A model generated the notes under the pieces. It made no database searches. It was not told the DNA's origin and saw nothing but the letters and a program-made list of their open reading frames with translations. The translations under genes were made by a program, and so were the position numbers. Shown piece after piece: positions 1 to 8,336 of a DNA stretch of 22,199 nt. How positions within the stretch are numbered: position 1 is the first letter of the stretch; each line of letters begins with the position of its first letter. The stretch comes from CAZJJY01 sp964546445. Lineage in GTDB: Bacteria; Patescibacteriota; Microgenomatia; PFEM01; JAPLYW01. The DNA is taken from contig CAZJJY010000006.1 of the NCBI GenBank assembly GCA_964546445.1, positions 1 through 22,199 on the forward strand, read 5' to 3'.

Positions 1-1035
1 GAAAAACATCCTCATACTATTGGCCATTGCCAAAGATGTGGGACAATCACTGAACCTCTAATTTCTAAACAATGGTTTGTCAAAACAAAACCGTTAGCTA
101 AGGAAGCTATCAAGGCTGTTAAAGAAGGAAAAATAAAAATTGTTCCTAAGAGATTTGAAAAAATCTATTTTAATTGGTTAGAAAACATCTATGACTGGTG
201 TATCTCCCGTCAATTATGGTGGGGACATAAAATTCCTCTTGAAGGCGAAGAAGATGTTTTAGACACCTGGTTTTCCTCTGGACTTTGGCCTTATTCAACC
301 CTAGGCTGGCCTGAAAAAACCAAAGATCTTAAAGATTTTTATCCCAACACCGTCAGAGAAACAGCTTATGATATCTTGTTTTTCTGGGTCGCCAGAGAAA
401 TTATGATGGGCTTATTTTTAACTAAAAAAGTACCCTACAAAACCATCTATCTTCATGGACTAGTCAGAGACAAAGAAGGACAAAAAATGGGTAAAAGTAA
501 AGGTAACGTTTTAAATCCCTTAGATCTCACGGAAAGATATGGAACTGATGCATTAAGAATGGCCCTAGTCATTGGCAATTCCCCTGGCAATGATATTTCT
601 TTAGATGAAAGTAAAGTTAAAGCCTATAGGAACTTTGCTAATAAAGTTTGGAATGCTTCAAGATTCATTTTAGATAAACCAAAGGTTAATATTAAAGAAT
701 CAGACCATCCTAATGATCAAAATCTAACCAAAGAAACCCAAAAGACCATTAAGAAAATCGATGATTTTATAAAAAGATATCGCTTTGATTTAGCCGCTGA
801 TGAAGTTTACCATTTCTTTTGGCATACCTTCTGTGATGAGTATATTGAAAAGAGTAAGGATCGTTTTAATCAAGCCCATAGTGCTTTAATTAAGAATCTC
901 GTCGATCTTTTAAAGCTCCTTCACCCTTTTATGCCATTCCTAACAGAAACTATCTGGCAAATTGGAAAAGAAAAACAAGCTAACTTCTTTATAGAAGAAG
1001 CTTTGATTAGTGCACCATGGCCAAGTCAAAAATAA
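1..1035 (+). CDS. valS: Valine--tRNA ligase, C-terminal part (5' end outside window)
   Basis: The frame is open from base 1, so the gene begins upstream; 344 residues are visible. ValRS charges tRNA-Val in the cytoplasm. Class I features seen are the HCQRCGT segment and SKQWFVK, then CISRQLWWGHKIP (about residues 67-79), EDVLDTWFSSGLWPYSTLGW, and the KMSKS loop written KMGKS (bases 484-498). The anticodon-binding helical domain follows, with NFANKVWNASRF and HPFMPFLTETIW. The HIGH motif must lie upstream. Two oddities are visible. Only about five residues separate GHKIP from EDVLDTW, where E. coli ValRS has roughly 40. The protein also stops at APWPSQK, immediately after the helical domain, so the usual C-terminal coiled-coil tRNA-binding arm is absent. 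GNSPGNDISLDES plus the KVWNASRF signature fits ValRS better than IleRS or LeuRS. The last 19 bases overlap the next gene. Confidence 0.95.
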   Translation, partial: EKHPHTIGHCQRCGTITEPLISKQWFVKTKPLAKEAIKAVKEGKIKIVPKRFEKIYFNWLENIYDWCISRQLWWGHKIPLEGEEDVLDTWFSSGLWPYSTLGWPEKTKDLKDFYPNTVRETAYDILFFWVAREIMMGLFLTKKVPYKTIYLHGLVRDKEGQKMGKSKGNVLNPLDLTERYGTDALRMALVIGNSPGNDISLDESKVKAYRNFANKVWNASRFILDKPKVNIKESDHPNDQNLTKETQKTIKKIDDFIKRYRFDLAADEVYHFFWHTFCDEYIEKSKDRFNQAHSALIKNLVDLLKLLHPFMPFLTETIWQIGKEKQANFFIEEALISAPWPSQK

Positions 1036-1565
1036 GAAAGATCACTGCTTTGTTTAAAAAAATAATCCACTCTAAAAAGCTTCTTCTACTTAAAAGACAG
1101 TTTTTAAAATGGGTTATACCTTCAGGTGTTATTATTATTTTCCTCTTAATTATTCTCTCCCTATTTCTACCCAAAACAGAACCCCAATTTTTAAAAGATA
1201 ATCTTTTAAGGAATCCTGAAAATATGGAAGTTAAACTTAAAAATATAGAGGCCCTTTTAGAAGAAAACCAATTTCAGACTAGTGAGGAAATTTTAAAAAG
1301 TATTTCTCAAGACCAAAATGGAAAATTAAACCAGCTTTGGCAAGAAAAACATTATTCTGATCCTGAAGATATAAAAGAATTAATCAAAGCTTGGGAGGAA
1401 ATTATAGAAAACAAACCACAATATAGAGATGCTTACTTACAACTAGCCATTCTAAACTATAAAATTAATAAAAAAGGAAAAGCTCAAGATAATTTAAATA
1501 AAGCCTTGGAGATTGATCCTAATTTTGAACTAACAAAGAAATTAGAGGAGATTATTATTCCTTAG
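1017..1565 (+). CDS. Small membrane-anchored protein with TPR-like C-terminus
   Basis: The 182-aa product has a very basic N-terminus (residues 1-32, rich in K/R), one hydrophobic segment at about 33-51, and a soluble helical remainder. The tail around residues 134-170 (YRDAYLQLAILNYKINKKGK, then ALEIDPNF) has the spacing of a tetratricopeptide repeat; the region at 70-100 may be a second degenerate repeat. By the positive-inside rule the TPR part should face outside. TPR modules mediate protein contacts, so a scaffold or envelope-assembly role is possible, but no specific function can be assigned. The ATG lies inside the valS reading frame (19-base overlap), suggesting translational coupling. 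Its 3' end overlaps the convergent rplY by 11 bases. Confidence 0.8.
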   Translation: MAKSKIRKITALFKKIIHSKKLLLLKRQFLKWVIPSGVIIIFLLIILSLFLPKTEPQFLKDNLLRNPENMEVKLKNIEALLEENQFQTSEEILKSISQDQNGKLNQLWQEKHYSDPEDIKELIKAWEEIIENKPQYRDAYLQLAILNYKINKKGKAQDNLNKALEIDPNFELTKKLEEIIIP

Positions 1566-2319
1566 GTTTTTCTTCTTTCTTCTCTTCGTCTTTTCCTTCA
1601 CTCTCACCTTTTGTTTCTTCTTTCTTTTCGCCCTCTTTCCCTTCAGGGGCTTCCTTACCTTCTCCGGTTTTCTCTCCCTCTTCACCTTCTGCTTTACCCT
1701 CTTCTCCCTCTTCACCTTCTGCTGGAGGGACGATTTCTTCTTCTTCCTTAGCTGGAGGATCTATTTTAACTAAAATCTGAGTTGTATCAGTTAAGACTTT
1801 AACTGTATCTTCTAATTTTACGTCACTAACCAAAACAGAATCATCAATATTCTCCAATTTGGAAATATCAACTTCAATTTTTTCTGGAAGGTCAGTTGGC
1901 AAAGCTTCGACCTCTATTTCATTAAGAGGTTGGATTAAAATTCCCACTCTACTTTTAACCGCAGATGATTCCCCTATTAATTCCACCGGAATTTTACTGG
2001 TAACTTTTTCTTTTAGATCTACTTGGTAAAAGTCAGCATGAAGCGGTTGATCGTTAACAGAATGATATTGAATATTATGAATTAAAATTGGTCTTGTTTT
2101 ATCTTCACCTTTAACTTTCAATTCCACTAATCCTGTCTCTCCGGCTTCTTTTAAAACAGGTAAAAATGATTTTAAATCTACTTGGACGGCCAGAGACTTG
2201 ATCTTACGACCATAAATATTAGCTGGCAAAATAGAATCTTTACGTAAAGTTTTGACCTGGCGACCAGCCAGCTTTCTTTTCTCAACCGAGAGTTCAATCT
2301 TATTTTTCTTATCAGACAT
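1555..2319 (-). CDS. rplY: Large ribosomal subunit protein bL25 (TL5/CTC type) with acidic tail
   Basis: The 254-aa protein matches the two-domain CTC/TL5 form of bL25, which binds 5S rRNA in the large subunit. Residues about 5-95 form the 5S-binding domain (KRKLAGRQVKTLRKDSILPA, NIYGRKIKS, HNIQYHSVNDQPLHADFYQV). Residues about 100-187 form the beta-rich TL5 C-terminal domain (VEALPTDLPEKIEVDISKLE). Beyond residue 188 lies an unusual 66-residue tail made almost only of E, G, K, P and A. The DNA encoding it contains an exact direct repeat (1673-1693 and 1703-1723). The start is the ATG at 2317-2319, 15 bases after the DUF4012 stop upstream. It is probably the last gene of the long leftward series that starts at rpmH. 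The family call is firm; the function of the tail is unknown. Confidence 0.95.
   Translation of the reverse strand: MSDKKNKIELSVEKRKLAGRQVKTLRKDSILPANIYGRKIKSLAVQVDLKSFLPVLKEAGETGLVELKVKGEDKTRPILIHNIQYHSVNDQPLHADFYQVDLKEKVTSKIPVELIGESSAVKSRVGILIQPLNEIEVEALPTDLPEKIEVDISKLENIDDSVLVSDVKLEDTVKVLTDTTQILVKIDPPAKEEEEIVPPAEGEEGEEGKAEGEEGEKTGEGKEAPEGKEGEKKEETKGESEGKDEEKKEEKPKE
1673..1723. repeat. 30-bp-period direct repeat inside the rplY tail
   Basis: An identical 21-base segment occurs at 1673-1693 and 1703-1723, a period of 30 bases or ten codons. It encodes AEGEEGE twice in the acidic bL25 tail. In-frame periodicity suggests the tail grew by slippage or tandem duplication. Confidence 0.8.
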
Positions 2320-2333
2320 AGGTTAGTATCATA

Positions 2334-4844
2334 TCATCTAACTAGGTTAATTTCAAATAGCAAATCTTGGTTAAATTGTGAATGGAACAAAAGTCCATCA
2401 CTGGTTGAGCTGAAATCTAAAGAAGAAAAGGCTTGCTTATCTTGAGGTGGTTTAAACCAAAAACTAAAAAACTCATCCTTAATTCCTGACTGTTTCTGTA
2501 AGAAGAATAAATAACGATTGACCTTATTGTCTAATTTTTTCTTTAGACGATAGATAACTTCTACTGAACGGCTTTCTAGAATTGGAACCTCAACCAAAAA
2601 ACCAAAAACTTGCCTATCATGCTTCTCATATTTCTCAATCTCTTCAACCTTTTTAATTTCTCCATTTAAAGAATTTCTAATCTTTATAGAAGTCAATTCT
2701 GTTTTTAGAGGAGTATAAAAACGCAAATATGTTTTATAACGCCCAGCCGGGAAAGCTTCTGATTGGGAATCATTTCTATAGTCCAACTGCAAGGTTGCTT
2801 CTAAAGAATCATTATCCTTTACTTTCACCTGATGGGCAAAGCTTCTTTTAACAAAATAATTGGCTTTATTTATTCCTACGTTTGCTTCGGAAACCAAAAG
2901 ATAATCTGAAAAACAACCCTGTTCCTCTAGGCAATTATTAATATCTTTAATTCCCCCATCCCAAGCAAGCTCTTGAATAATCTTCATTGAGTTTTGATCG
3001 TCAAGCCAAATAAGAAAGTCTTTGGAATTTAAAGTTGGATAAAGACTTTTAACCAAAGCTAGCAAAGTTTTCTGATCACTTTCTTTAACCTTATCAAATA
3101 AACTTCGACCTATACTTCCCAGAAAATCTTGCTTTTGAGTAGACCCAGGAAAGAAATTAATTTCGGAATAATACTCTGCCCTATCAAAAAAATTATCAGC
3201 ATTAATTTTTTCCCCATAATCCGATAATTCTATCTCTCCAACGCTTTGAAGTATTTCTTGGACAACAAAAAGATTAACAGCTAAAACACCATCGACAACC
3301 CTACCTGTTTCTTTTTCAAAAAACCAAGCCGCTTTAGCCCCAGAAGAAGGAAAATCAATATCCCAATTAGAGTCCCTTAAGAACCAGCTCGATTCTCCTA
3401 AATATTTCTTAAGATCATCCGGCGGCTCTACATGCCCTTTAAGCTGGCCATCAGCAACATAAACATCCTTAACTTCGAAATCAATTAACTTCCCTTGGTC
3501 AAAAGTCAAAAGACCGTAAGAACCAATAAAACCGCCCGTTGGCCTTAACTCACTATTATTTTGGAATAAAACCAAATAAGTTTTCTTTTCTCCTAAACCA
3601 ATTATCTGAGGTAAAATGTTTATTCCTTTTTTAACTTGTAAAATTAAATCTCTAACCTTAAATAATTCTTCCATCACCGCCTCATCTTTAAATTGGCTTT
3701 CAACTAAAGAAAGTTGATTAAAACTTCTGTCTAAATCCAATCTTATCTCAACTATTAAGTCTCTAATATTTATTTGTTCTTTTTGAAAGATCGCCTTAGA
3801 TAAAATACTCGCTTTATCAACAGCCTTAACTAAACTACTAATCCCATCAGCCGTTGTTTTCCCTAAAGAAAATAAGTCGTTCAATTGGTCTGTTCTTTCT
3901 TTACTTACAAAACTAAAAACATTAGTTAACTGAATTGATTGAGCCTTTCCCTCCCTAAAATAATCTTGAGCCGTGGTCACTTTTTTTAAAGCTGTTTGCA
4001 GATCTCCTTCCAAAACCAAAGTCTGTGATTGTTTAAGATATCTATATCCAAAAAATCCATAAAAAGATAAGGAAGTGAGAGGGTAAGTAATCAATAGGAA
4101 TAATAAAACACCAATCAAAGTCCACCAATGCTTCAAAGAAAATCTCGGTAGAAACTGTGGTTTAATTACTCCTTCTTTTTGTTCTTCTTTTCCTTTCCTT
4201 CGTCCCTTTTTAGGAAAAAGCTTTTCTAAGGATGATTCCCTTAAGGAAGTTTCTTCTTCAAAAGAATCTTCAACCTTTTTTAGACCTTCTTCTAGATCAA
4301 CCTTTGGTTTCCAATGTAAATCTTTATCTTCCTCTATTAAGGAAAAAGATTTATTCATCGTCCCACTACTAAACATTGCCTTTAATAAACCATAAATAAA
4401 ATCAGAAACAAAAACAGGCTGCGCCCTAAAAGACTCTTTACTCTTGAGAAGTTTTTGATAGTCTTCTTTTGATATTCCTGGTCCATAGAGATAAGAAAAA
4501 CGAGTCAAGCGAACATCCCTATCGTTCTCTAAAGAATATTGAAGAATTTTATTTTCCAATGTACTTTGTCCAGAAGAAAAACTTAAGGCGAATAAAAACT
4601 TTGTTCTTTTATTGGTCTTATCAAAAAGATTTTTTATAAAATTAAAATCTTGAGCAAAACAAAAAACATAATCATAATCTTTTAATTTTTCTAAAGGAGG
4701 ATGTCCAGAAACAAAATCAATATGACAACCATACATCACCAAAGCTTTTTCTAAAAACGGATCAACAAAATCTTTGCTTTTAATAATTAAAGCGTTTGTC
4801 TTCCCTTCTATTTCCTTAACCTTGTGAAAAGATTGTTTATTCAT
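2334..4844 (-). CDS. DUF4012 surface protein with degenerate SDR-like N-terminal domain
   Basis: This is an 836-aa protein. ATG at 4842-4844 is preferred over an in-frame TTG two codons upstream. Residues about 15-200 resemble an extended short-chain dehydrogenase/NDP-sugar epimerase: RFSYLYGPG (like the epimerase R-x-x-N-x-Y-G-P-G strand), FVSDFIYGLLKAM (like a YVDDVV helix) and WKPKVDLEEGL (like the GW.P..sLEeGl tail). No Gly-rich NAD loop or YxxxK pair is visible, so it is probably not an active dehydrogenase. A basic linker (KKGRRKGK) and one membrane segment (about 240-265) follow. Then comes a DUF4012 module whose hallmark LFQNNSELRPTGGFIGSYG lies at about 426-446, with downstream WFLRDSNWDIDFP and GRVVDGVLAVNL. 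DUF4012 proteins are typical of CPR and other bacteria with polysaccharide clusters; their activity is not established. The adjacent flippase and ligase genes suggest surface-glycan work. Confidence 0.88.
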   Translation of the reverse strand: MNKQSFHKVKEIEGKTNALIIKSKDFVDPFLEKALVMYGCHIDFVSGHPPLEKLKDYDYVFCFAQDFNFIKNLFDKTNKRTKFLFALSFSSGQSTLENKILQYSLENDRDVRLTRFSYLYGPGISKEDYQKLLKSKESFRAQPVFVSDFIYGLLKAMFSSGTMNKSFSLIEEDKDLHWKPKVDLEEGLKKVEDSFEEETSLRESSLEKLFPKKGRRKGKEEQKEGVIKPQFLPRFSLKHWWTLIGVLLFLLITYPLTSLSFYGFFGYRYLKQSQTLVLEGDLQTALKKVTTAQDYFREGKAQSIQLTNVFSFVSKERTDQLNDLFSLGKTTADGISSLVKAVDKASILSKAIFQKEQINIRDLIVEIRLDLDRSFNQLSLVESQFKDEAVMEELFKVRDLILQVKKGINILPQIIGLGEKKTYLVLFQNNSELRPTGGFIGSYGLLTFDQGKLIDFEVKDVYVADGQLKGHVEPPDDLKKYLGESSWFLRDSNWDIDFPSSGAKAAWFFEKETGRVVDGVLAVNLFVVQEILQSVGEIELSDYGEKINADNFFDRAEYYSEINFFPGSTQKQDFLGSIGRSLFDKVKESDQKTLLALVKSLYPTLNSKDFLIWLDDQNSMKIIQELAWDGGIKDINNCLEEQGCFSDYLLVSEANVGINKANYFVKRSFAHQVKVKDNDSLEATLQLDYRNDSQSEAFPAGRYKTYLRFYTPLKTELTSIKIRNSLNGEIKKVEEIEKYEKHDRQVFGFLVEVPILESRSVEVIYRLKKKLDNKVNRYLFFLQKQSGIKDEFFSFWFKPPQDKQAFSSLDFSSTSDGLLFHSQFNQDLLFEINLVR

Positions 4845-4864
4845 TCTCAATGAAAAACGTGAAA

Positions 4865-5290
4865 CTAAAAAATATTTTTATCTAATGCTTTGTTAACCAA
4901 AAGATCTGCTTCCTTATTTAGTTGACGCGGGACAAAACGATAAATAATTTTTCCCAAAATTTTATTTTCTAATCCCCTTACTTGGATAACCAATTCAGCC
5001 AACCCTGCATTTTTAATTTTGAAAAGACCATTCAATTGGTTAACAACTAATTTCGAGTCAATGGAAAAATTAAATTCAGAACTGTCCTCCTTTTCATTTT
5101 CCTTAATCCATTTTAGGGCTTCGATGACGGCCATATATTCGGCTACATTATTAGTCGTCTTTCCCAAAGACTTGCTAATCGTTTTTATGTTTTTTCTGTC
5201 TACGTTCTTCACAACCACTCCGACTGCTCCTGGCCCTGGGTTTCCTCTTGACCCCCCATCTGTAAAAACGAAAAAAGTTTTTTTAATCAT
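4865..5290 (-). CDS. RNase HI-like ribonuclease
   Basis: The 141-aa protein has the RNase H fold with all four acidic catalytic residues in order: D11 in FTDGGSRGNPGPGA, E51 in NNVAEYMAV, D78 in SIDSKLVV and D129 in NKEADLLVNKA. This composition matches the short RVT_3/RnhA-like branch, which degrades the RNA strand of RNA-DNA hybrids such as R-loops and Okazaki primers. The basic protrusion handle of E. coli RnhA appears reduced. Its start overlaps the flippase stop by 8 bases. A Shine-Dalgarno-like GAAAGGA lies at 5301-5307, inside the flippase gene, which supports the ATG at 5290. Family assignment is firm; whether it is the cell's main RNase HI cannot be told from this window. Confidence 0.9.
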   Translation of the reverse strand: MIKKTFFVFTDGGSRGNPGPGAVGVVVKNVDRKNIKTISKSLGKTTNNVAEYMAVIEALKWIKENEKEDSSEFNFSIDSKLVVNQLNGLFKIKNAGLAELVIQVRGLENKILGKIIYRFVPRQLNKEADLLVNKALDKNIF

Positions 5291-6620
5291 TTAAAATCTT
5301 TCCTTTCTGTTTAATTAATTGTAATAAGGTTTTTGGAAAATGAAAAAACGAGGGAACAATTTTTAAAAGTCGGAAAGTAAAGAACGAGGTAATAAATAAA
5401 ACCAAAGCTTCCGTTAAAACTGTTACTGTTGCCGCTCCGTAATAAGAAAATCTTGGGATAACTAATAGATTAACTAAAACATTAAAGACTAGCGCTGATA
5501 TGGCAACTGAGAAATAAAGGCGCTGACGCCCTAAGGCAACGATTGTATAACCGGTTAAATGATTAAAGTAACTTAAGAAGATCGCCAGGGATAAAATCCT
5601 TAAGACCAAGACTGAATCAAAGAACTCTTGGAAACGATTTTGAGTAATTAATTTTATAATCAACGGTGATAAAACTAAAACTAAAACTATTACAAATCCT
5701 CCCATCATCAATAAAATATCAAATGATTTTTGATAGATAACTCTTAGTTTCTTTCTCCATTTTTTTAAGTCTGAATATTGAGACAGAACAGGTAGCAAAG
5801 AATTCATAAAGTAGGCTGCTCCCAAAATTAGAACATCATAAATGCGGTAGGAGACAGAATAAATACCAACTGCTCCACTCCCTTTTAGAGAACCAAGCAT
5901 GACTGTATCAATCTTATTATCAACGGTGAACATAAGTAAGATTGCTCCCATCGGTAAAGATTCTTTAATAAATTTTTTAATAAATACCTTGTCCCAATTT
6001 AATTTAAATTTGATTGTTTTAGAAACTAAAAAACTTAAAACAGATATTGCCCCTAAATAGGCAATTAAAACAGCTCCAATTAAAGGAATCAAACCAAAAT
6101 TAAAACGGACTAATAAGAAAGAAATAACGAAAATCAAAATACTGGCAATAATATCCCCAACAGCATACTTTTGCATTTCTAATCTTGTTTGAAAAACAAT
6201 TCCAAAAGAAGCTTTAATGGCTGACAAAATTAAGATCAAGGAACCAATAATAATTCCCTGACGTAACATTAATTCATTTAAGGGATCAGCTATTTTAAGA
6301 GGCATTAAAAAAGCAGCTATAATCATAAGAACTGAAGCTCCTAGAGATAAAAATAATCTCAGTAAAAAAACATTGACTAAAATCTTATCTTGTTTTTCTT
6401 TTTCTTTTGAAGCTTCTCTAACTCCAATTGTGGCCGTTCCCCAATCAGCAAAAGCACCGAATAAAACAACCAAAGTTAAAATATACATATAATTACCGTA
6501 CATTTCCCGCCCTAAATAACGAGTCAAAATAACCATTGTAAAAAAGCCAAAAAAGACAGTGATAACTTTAGTTGCAATTTGAACGATAGTATTGAAGGCT
6601 ACTTTTTGTGAAAGTCTCAT
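5283..6620 (-). CDS. Polysaccharide flippase (MOP superfamily, Wzx/PST-like)
   Basis: The 445-aa protein is almost entirely hydrophobic, with about 12-14 predicted membrane segments. The N-terminus (VVQIATKVI-type first helix, LTRYLGREMYGNYMYILTL at about 31-49) and FADWGTATIGVREASK are typical of PST/Wzx repeat-unit flippases. The family moves undecaprenyl-linked oligosaccharides or lipid II-like intermediates across the cytoplasmic membrane. It directly follows the O-antigen-ligase-like gene with a one-base TAATG overlap, so the two are translated as a coupled pair. The pairing suggests a glycan is flipped here and then joined or polymerised by the neighbour. The substrate cannot be predicted. 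MurJ is a related alternative, but the motifs fit the PST branch better. Confidence 0.88.
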   Translation of the reverse strand: MRLSQKVAFNTIVQIATKVITVFFGFFTMVILTRYLGREMYGNYMYILTLVVLFGAFADWGTATIGVREASKEKEKQDKILVNVFLLRLFLSLGASVLMIIAAFLMPLKIADPLNELMLRQGIIIGSLILILSAIKASFGIVFQTRLEMQKYAVGDIIASILIFVISFLLVRFNFGLIPLIGAVLIAYLGAISVLSFLVSKTIKFKLNWDKVFIKKFIKESLPMGAILLMFTVDNKIDTVMLGSLKGSGAVGIYSVSYRIYDVLILGAAYFMNSLLPVLSQYSDLKKWRKKLRVIYQKSFDILLMMGGFVIVLVLVLSPLIIKLITQNRFQEFFDSVLVLRILSLAIFLSYFNHLTGYTIVALGRQRLYFSVAISALVFNVLVNLLVIPRFSYYGAATVTVLTEALVLFITSFFTFRLLKIVPSFFHFPKTLLQLIKQKGKILND

Positions 6621-7882
6621 TAATTTAATGATAAACCACTCTTGCCTGTTTTAGAAGACCAAATTAACCCTAAAAGTAAGATAAGTAAAAGTTGATTTTG
6701 TTGTAAGGTAAACCAATAATGATCAGAAAATCCTAAAAAGAGAACGCTAAAAAAAGCTAAAAATAAAATACCCCTTTCTTTCAAAGAAGGAATTTTTAAA
6801 ACCTTTTTAAAAACCAAAAATGAAAACCAAAGCAATAAAATAAAACCAAGAAATCCTAATTCGGCTAAAAACAAAAGATAAATATTATGCACTGGTTGGA
6901 AATAATAAGTAAAACCAACTAAAGGCCAGAATTCAGGTAAATAAACAATAAAGTTATTTAAACCAACACCTGAAAAAGGGAATAGTTTCCCCATTAAAAT
7001 AGCTGATTGCATTAATTGTAATCTTTGCCATAAGGCCTCATTGGTAGAAAGTTTATAACCAAGAATAAAAAGAGCAATAATAAATAAACTATTTAAAACA
7101 AACAGGGTAATCTTTATTTTTTTATTCTTTATAAAGGCAATTAAAACAAATATAAGCAGCAAAAGAACTAACCAAACGGAACGAGAAAAAGTAAAAATAA
7201 TAGTCAACAATCCTAACGATAAAACTAACCATCGTGAGAATCTCTTTAAAAAGGGGACTACTAAAATTAAAGCCACTAACAAAAAACCGGCTAAGGAATT
7301 GGGGTGAGGAAAAGTCGCATAAGGACGTAAAATTAATTCACCATTTATAATGGCTTTGGCAATTCCAGGAGTACTAATATCAAAAGTTCGTTCTCCTAAA
7401 AACCAGAAAAATCCATTTAAAGATCCTTGTTTTATAAATTGGAAAATCGCTATTGAGGAAGAATATAAAACGGCTAAAGATAAAGGTAGGTAAATATTCT
7501 TTAAAGAAATTTTATTTTTAAAAATGTATAAAGCCAATAAGCCGAACTCTAAAATCTTTGATAGTTTTAAAAAGGCGGTAAGCTGATTGCGAGCTAAAAA
7601 GGAAGTTAAAACTAGAAAAACAAAAACAGATAGAAATAAAAACAATCTTGGTAAATTTTGAGAGTTTAGATTAATAGCGTAGAGTTTTTTAAAACTTTTT
7701 AGTTTTTCTAAAAACCATAAGAATAAAATAAAAATGATTAGAATATCAGTTAAAAAGATTGTCGGGCTTAAATAATCTATTCTTAAACCCAAAAGAAGAC
7801 TAGACTGGGGCCAAAAGTGACGACCAAGCTGAACAGGCAGGAGAAAAACCAGCAGCCAAAAAAGCTTTCGATGAAGCTTCAT
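6620..7882 (-). CDS. O-antigen ligase/polymerase-like membrane protein (Wzy_C)
   Basis: The 420-aa protein has about ten membrane helices. Diagnostic segments of the WaaL/Wzy/TupA family are present: TFPHPNSLAGFLL (about 190-202), FTFSRSVWL with a conserved Arg near 234, the long loop GVGLNNFIVYLPEFW (about 305-319), and PVHNIYLLFLAELGFLGF with the conserved His near 332. In characterised members this loop Arg and His are needed to transfer polyprenyl-linked glycan to an acceptor. The window cannot distinguish ligase from polymerase. No Shine-Dalgarno is visible before the ATG (7880-7882), and only four bases separate it from the khpB stop. It belongs to the leftward operon and couples to the flippase downstream. 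Confidence 0.88.
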   Translation of the reverse strand: MKLHRKLFWLLVFLLPVQLGRHFWPQSSLLLGLRIDYLSPTIFLTDILIIFILFLWFLEKLKSFKKLYAINLNSQNLPRLFLFLSVFVFLVLTSFLARNQLTAFLKLSKILEFGLLALYIFKNKISLKNIYLPLSLAVLYSSSIAIFQFIKQGSLNGFFWFLGERTFDISTPGIAKAIINGELILRPYATFPHPNSLAGFLLVALILVVPFLKRFSRWLVLSLGLLTIIFTFSRSVWLVLLLLIFVLIAFIKNKKIKITLFVLNSLFIIALFILGYKLSTNEALWQRLQLMQSAILMGKLFPFSGVGLNNFIVYLPEFWPLVGFTYYFQPVHNIYLLFLAELGFLGFILLLWFSFLVFKKVLKIPSLKERGILFLAFFSVLFLGFSDHYWFTLQQNQLLLILLLGLIWSSKTGKSGLSLN

Positions 7883-7886
7883 ATTA

Positions 7887-8336
7887 TTATTTTAATTTAA
7901 CGACCACGTATCGATCTTTTCCCTGTCCTTCAGAGAAAGTTTCAATCTTATCATTATCTTTTAGAAATAAATGAACAATACGTCTTTCTAAAGGAGGCAT
8001 CGGAGGAAAATTTTGTGCTTCATTTGAAGAGATTGCTCTTTGGCAAATCATCTCCGCCATTCTTTGTAATGTTTCTTCTCTTTTTTGACGGTAGTCACCA
8101 ACGTTAAGTAAAATCCTTGTCCATTCGTCAAATTTTTTAAAACCCATCAAGGCAATTATTAATTGTAAAGCAGCTAAAGTTTGACCATGATAACCAATTA
8201 AAATACCTGGTTCTTCAGTCTTTAATTGAATTGAAATTAAATCTTCATCCTGAGTGACTTCGGTTTCAACCTTAAGCTCTAATTTCTTAAAAAGACCTTC
8301 GGCTAGTTTTTTAAAAGTTTTAGTTTTTTCAGCCAT
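7887..8336 (-). CDS. khpB: KhpB/Jag-type KH-R3H RNA-binding protein
   Basis: The 149-aa protein has a KH-like domain with the GILIGYHG loop (residues 44-51) followed by QTLAALQLI, and an R3H domain at about 111-149 (PPMPPLERRIVHLFL with R118-x3-H122, then SEGQGKDRYVVV). KhpB (formerly Jag/EloR) binds RNA, affects cell elongation in Gram-positive bacteria, and is classically encoded directly after yidC, as here. The N-terminal Jag_N domain of longer homologues is absent. Its ATG lies 34 bases inside yidC. A good Shine-Dalgarno GGAGG at 8346-8350, nine bases upstream, fixes this start and is itself within yidC coding sequence. Translational coupling to yidC is therefore likely. Confidence 0.92.
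   Translation of the reverse strand: MAEKTKTFKKLAEGLFKKLELKVETEVTQDEDLISIQLKTEEPGILIGYHGQTLAALQLIIALMGFKKFDEWTRILLNVGDYRQKREETLQRMAEMICQRAISSNEAQNFPPMPPLERRIVHLFLKDNDKIETFSEGQGKDRYVVVKLK

Noticed and set aside
4845..4850. TTG start for the DUF4012 gene
   Set aside because: ATG two codons downstream is more likely, with no ribosome site favouring TTG.
5019..5294. Plus-strand frame opposite the RNase H gene
   Set aside because: The minus strand carries all four RNase H catalytic acids; the other frame is an antisense shadow.
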